From Sphingomonas parapaucimobilis NBRC 15100 (GTDB lineage: Bacteria; Pseudomonadota; Alphaproteobacteria; Sphingomonadales; Sphingomonadaceae), in contig NZ_BBPI01000037.1 in assembly GCF_000787715.1 (NCBI RefSeq), positions 1 through 34,578 on the forward strand: a DNA stretch of 34,578 bases, read 5' to 3'. Below the pieces are notes generated by a model. That model was not told the DNA's origin. It worked only from the letters and a program-made list of their open reading frames with translations, and ran no database searches. Both the position numbers and the translations under genes were made by a program. Shown piece by piece: positions 32,447 through 34,578 of the stretch (position 1 is the first letter of the stretch; the number at the start of each line of letters is the position of its first letter).

Positions 32447-33048
32447 CGCTGGCGCTGGTCGATATCGAATCGGGCAATCTCCATTCGGTCGACAATGCCC
32501 TGCGCGCGGCGGGGGCGAGCGATGTGGTCATCACCGCCGACCCGGACGTGATCGCCAAGGCCGACCGGATCGTCCTGCCGGGCGTCGGCGCTTTCGGGGC
32601 CTGCGCGGCGAATTTGCGGAGCATCGACGGGCTGGAGGAGGCGCTCCGCGACGCCGCCCTCACCCGTGCGCGGCCGTTCCTGGGCATCTGCGTGGGCATG
32701 CAGCTGCTCGCCGATACGGGCGAGGAGATGGGCGAGCATCGCGGGCTGGGCTGGATTCGCGGTCGCGTGACGCGACTCGCCCCCGCCGATCCGTCGGCCA
32801 AGGTGCCGCATATGGGCTGGAACGATGTCCGCCCGACGCGCGAGCACCCGCTGATCGTGCCGGGCGAGGCCTATTTCCTGCACAGCTATGCCTTTACCGG
32901 CGAGCATGTGCTGGCAACGACCGACCATGACGGCCCGGTCGCCGCCGCGATCGGCCGCGACACCGTGGTCGGCGCGCAATTCCACCCCGAGAAGAGCCAG
33001 CGTTATGGCCTCTCCTTCCTCACCCGTTTCCTGGAGTGGCATCCGTGA
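32443..33048 (+). CDS. hisH: Imidazole glycerol phosphate synthase, glutamine amidotransferase subunit
   Basis: Glutaminase half of IGP synthase, which passes ammonia to HisF. The 201-residue protein has the class I amidotransferase triad Cys83 in [10 protein letters not shown], His181 and Glu183 in QFHPEKSQ. The start is GTG overlapping the hisB stop. It works with HisF, encoded two genes downstream, to join ammonia and PRFAR into imidazole glycerol phosphate and AICAR. The end overlaps the GTG start of hisA. Confidence 0.97.
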   Translation: MTLALVDIESGNLHSVDNALRAAGASDVVITADPDVIAKADRIVLPGVGAFGACAANLRSIDGLEEALRDAALTRARPFLGICVGMQLLADTGEEMGEHRGLGWIRGRVTRLAPADPSAKVPHMGWNDVRPTREHPLIVPGEAYFLHSYAFTGEHVLATTDHDGPVAAAIGRDTVVGAQFHPEKSQRYGLSFLTRFLEWHP

Positions 33049-33779
33049 GCTTGATCGTCTTTCCCGCCATCGACCTGAAGGGTGGCCAGGTCGTCCGCCT
33101 GGCCGAGGGCGATATGGACCGCGCCACCGTGTACGGCGACAATCCCACCCATCAGGCGATGCTCTTCGCCGAGGCGGGCGCGCAACACCTGCATGTCGTC
33201 GATCTCGACGGCGCCTTTGCGGGCGAGTCGGTCAATGGCGATGCGGTGCAGGCCATCGTCAAAGCCTTTCCAGGCCATGTCCAGCTGGGCGGCGGCATCC
33301 GTAAAGCAGAGAATGTCGAGCGCTGGTTCGACCTGGGCGTGTCGCGCGTGGTGATCGGCACGGCCGCGCTGGAGAATCCCGACTTCGTGCGCGACATGGC
33401 GAAAGCCTATCCCGGCGGCATCGTCGTCGCGGTCGATGCCAAGGACGGCATGGTCGCGACGCGCGGCTGGGCCGATGTGTCGACCGTCTCGGTCGAGGAT
33501 CTGGCGCGCCGGTTCGAGGATGCGGGTGTCGCCGCGCTGCTCTTTACCGATGTGGGCCGCGACGGGATGCTCAAGGGCTGCAACGTGCCTGCTACCGTCG
33601 ATCTGGCGCGCGCGGTGCGCATCCCGGTCATCGCCAGCGGCGGTGTGGCGGGGATCGGCGACATCCATATGCTGGCGGTCCATCACCAGGACGGCGTGGA
33701 GGGCGTCATCACCGGGCGGGCGCTCTATGACGGGCGGCTCGATCTGGCGGCGGCGCTGTCGGTGGCGGCCGCCGCATGA
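33045..33779 (+). CDS. hisA: ProFAR isomerase
   Basis: 1-(5-phosphoribosyl)-5-[(5-phosphoribosylamino)methylideneamino]imidazole-4-carboxamide isomerase, an Amadori rearrangement. The (beta-alpha)8 barrel of 244 residues has the two catalytic Asp residues, Asp10 in [11 protein letters not shown] and Asp169 in [11 protein letters not shown], and the phosphate-binding loops GGGIR and ASGGVAG. I chose GTG 33045, which overlaps the hisH TGA and has GGAG (33033-33036) eight bases upstream. A GTG at 33036 has no ribosome site at the right distance. Its stop overlaps the hisF ATG. Confidence 0.95.
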   Translation: MSLIVFPAIDLKGGQVVRLAEGDMDRATVYGDNPTHQAMLFAEAGAQHLHVVDLDGAFAGESVNGDAVQAIVKAFPGHVQLGGGIRKAENVERWFDLGVSRVVIGTAALENPDFVRDMAKAYPGGIVVAVDAKDGMVATRGWADVSTVSVEDLARRFEDAGVAALLFTDVGRDGMLKGCNVPATVDLARAVRIPVIASGGVAGIGDIHMLAVHHQDGVEGVITGRALYDGRLDLAAALSVAAAA

Positions 33780-34537
33780 CCGTCCGCGCGCGCGTCATCC
33801 CCTGTCTCGACGTCGCCAATGGGCGCGTGGTCAAGGGCGTCAACTTCGTCGACCTGATCGATGCGGGCGATCCCGTCGAGCAGGCGCGCGCCTATGACGC
33901 CGCCGGAGCGGACGAGCTCTGCTTCCTCGACATCACCGCCAGCCATGAGGCGCGCGGCACGATCCTGGACGTGGTGCGGCGGACGGCGGCGGTGTGCTTC
34001 ATGCCGCTGACCGTGGGTGGCGGTGTGCGGACGGCGGAGGACGCGCGCGCGCTCCTGCTGGCGGGGGCGGACAAGGTGGCGGTCAACTCCGCCGCCGTCA
34101 GCCGCCCGGAAGTCGTCTCCGACATCGCCGAGCGATTCGGCAGCCAGTGCTGCGTCGCCAGCGTGGACGCGCGGCGCACTAGCGATGGCTGGGAAGTCTT
34201 CACCCATGGCGGGCGGCGCGCGACCGGGATCGATGCGGTCGAGCACGCGCTGCGGCTCGCGGAGCTGGGTGCCGGCGAGCTGCTCGTCACCTCGATGGAT
34301 CGGGACGGCACGCGGGGCGGTTACGACCTCGAGCTGATCCGCACCATCGCCGACCGGACCAGCGTGCCGGTGGTGGCGTCGGGCGGCGTCGGCGGGCTGG
34401 ACGATCTGGTCGCGGGGGTGCGCGACGGCCATGCCTCGGCGGTGCTGGCGGCGTCGATCTTCCATTTCGGCGATGCGTCAATCGCGGATGCGCACCGCGC
34501 GCTCGCGGCGGCGGGGGTGCCGGTTCGGGCGCATTGA
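33776..34537 (+). CDS. hisF: Imidazole glycerol phosphate synthase, cyclase subunit
   Basis: Cyclase half of IGP synthase. The 253-residue barrel starts [13 protein letters not shown] with catalytic Asp12. Asp175 lies in [15 protein letters not shown], and the phosphate loops are VGGGVRT and ASGGVGG. Length is typical. The ATG overlaps the hisA TGA (ATGA). The next gene is expected to be hisE in this lineage, but the window ends 41 bases later; those bases only show the repeated string ACGCGA. Confidence 0.97.
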   Translation: MTVRARVIPCLDVANGRVVKGVNFVDLIDAGDPVEQARAYDAAGADELCFLDITASHEARGTILDVVRRTAAVCFMPLTVGGGVRTAEDARALLLAGADKVAVNSAAVSRPEVVSDIAERFGSQCCVASVDARRTSDGWEVFTHGGRRATGIDAVEHALRLAELGAGELLVTSMDRDGTRGGYDLELIRTIADRTSVPVVASGGVGGLDDLVAGVRDGHASAVLAASIFHFGDASIADAHRALAAAGVPVRAH

Positions 34538-34578
34538 TTTTCACGCGAAGACGCGAGGACGCGAAGGCTTTTGGGTTC

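Noticed and set aside
34538..34578. Short ACGCGA-type tandem repeat at the window end
   Set aside because: Only about three irregular units in 41 bases, and the window stops; too little to call a repeat feature.

Overview
The window is high-GC alphaproteobacterial chromosome. Gene content and protein sequences point to Sphingomonadales, most likely Sphingomonas or a close relative. The reasons are an F1-only atp operon (atpH-A-G-D-C), a very short AtpC, an alphaproteobacterial SspB, a CpaF ATPase, a hisB-H-A-F run and typical sphingomonad palindromic spacer repeats. The genus is inferred from recognition, not from a database search.

Layout: (1) 1-3100, minus strand: rpsM-rpsK-rpoA-rplQ (alpha operon), with a good promoter before rpsM and a terminator after rplQ. 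The spc genes usually found upstream are absent. (2) 3096-7700: a small membrane protein, an OmpR-type regulator/histidine kinase pair, a candidate 6S RNA, a GAF-PAS-GGDEF protein and a DUF333 secreted peptide. (3) 7761-9932: priA. (4) 10181-15741, minus: the F1 ATP synthase operon, with a lipoprotein gene inserted between atpG and atpD. (5) 15957-19957: an Ada-like protein without its methyltransferase active site, a membrane-anchored trypsin-like protease and a lone cpaF. (6) 19962-21141: a compact, AT-richer module of a SatD-family protein and a DUF3307-like membrane protein, behind a promoter that carries twin operator-like repeats. (7) 21219-23250: a secreted DTG/DTG/PDZ aspartyl protease and a GTA-type endolysin-holin pair. 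(8) 23450-31162: ROK sugar kinase, class A acid phosphatase, MerC-like protein, then a divergent pair of a secreted GH2 beta-galactosidase coupled to a dipeptidyl peptidase IV. (9) 31302-34537: sspB and hisB-hisH-hisA-hisF, all his junctions overlapping.

Most of the window is housekeeping. The parts most likely to hold undescribed biology are the SatD/DUF3307-like module with its operators (SatD motifs look like a nucleotidyl-cyclase fold beside a membrane partner), the lipoprotein inside the ATP synthase operon, the isolated lysis cassette, and several families of long palindromic repeats at gene 3' ends. No tRNA, rRNA, insertion sequence or CRISPR array was recognised.
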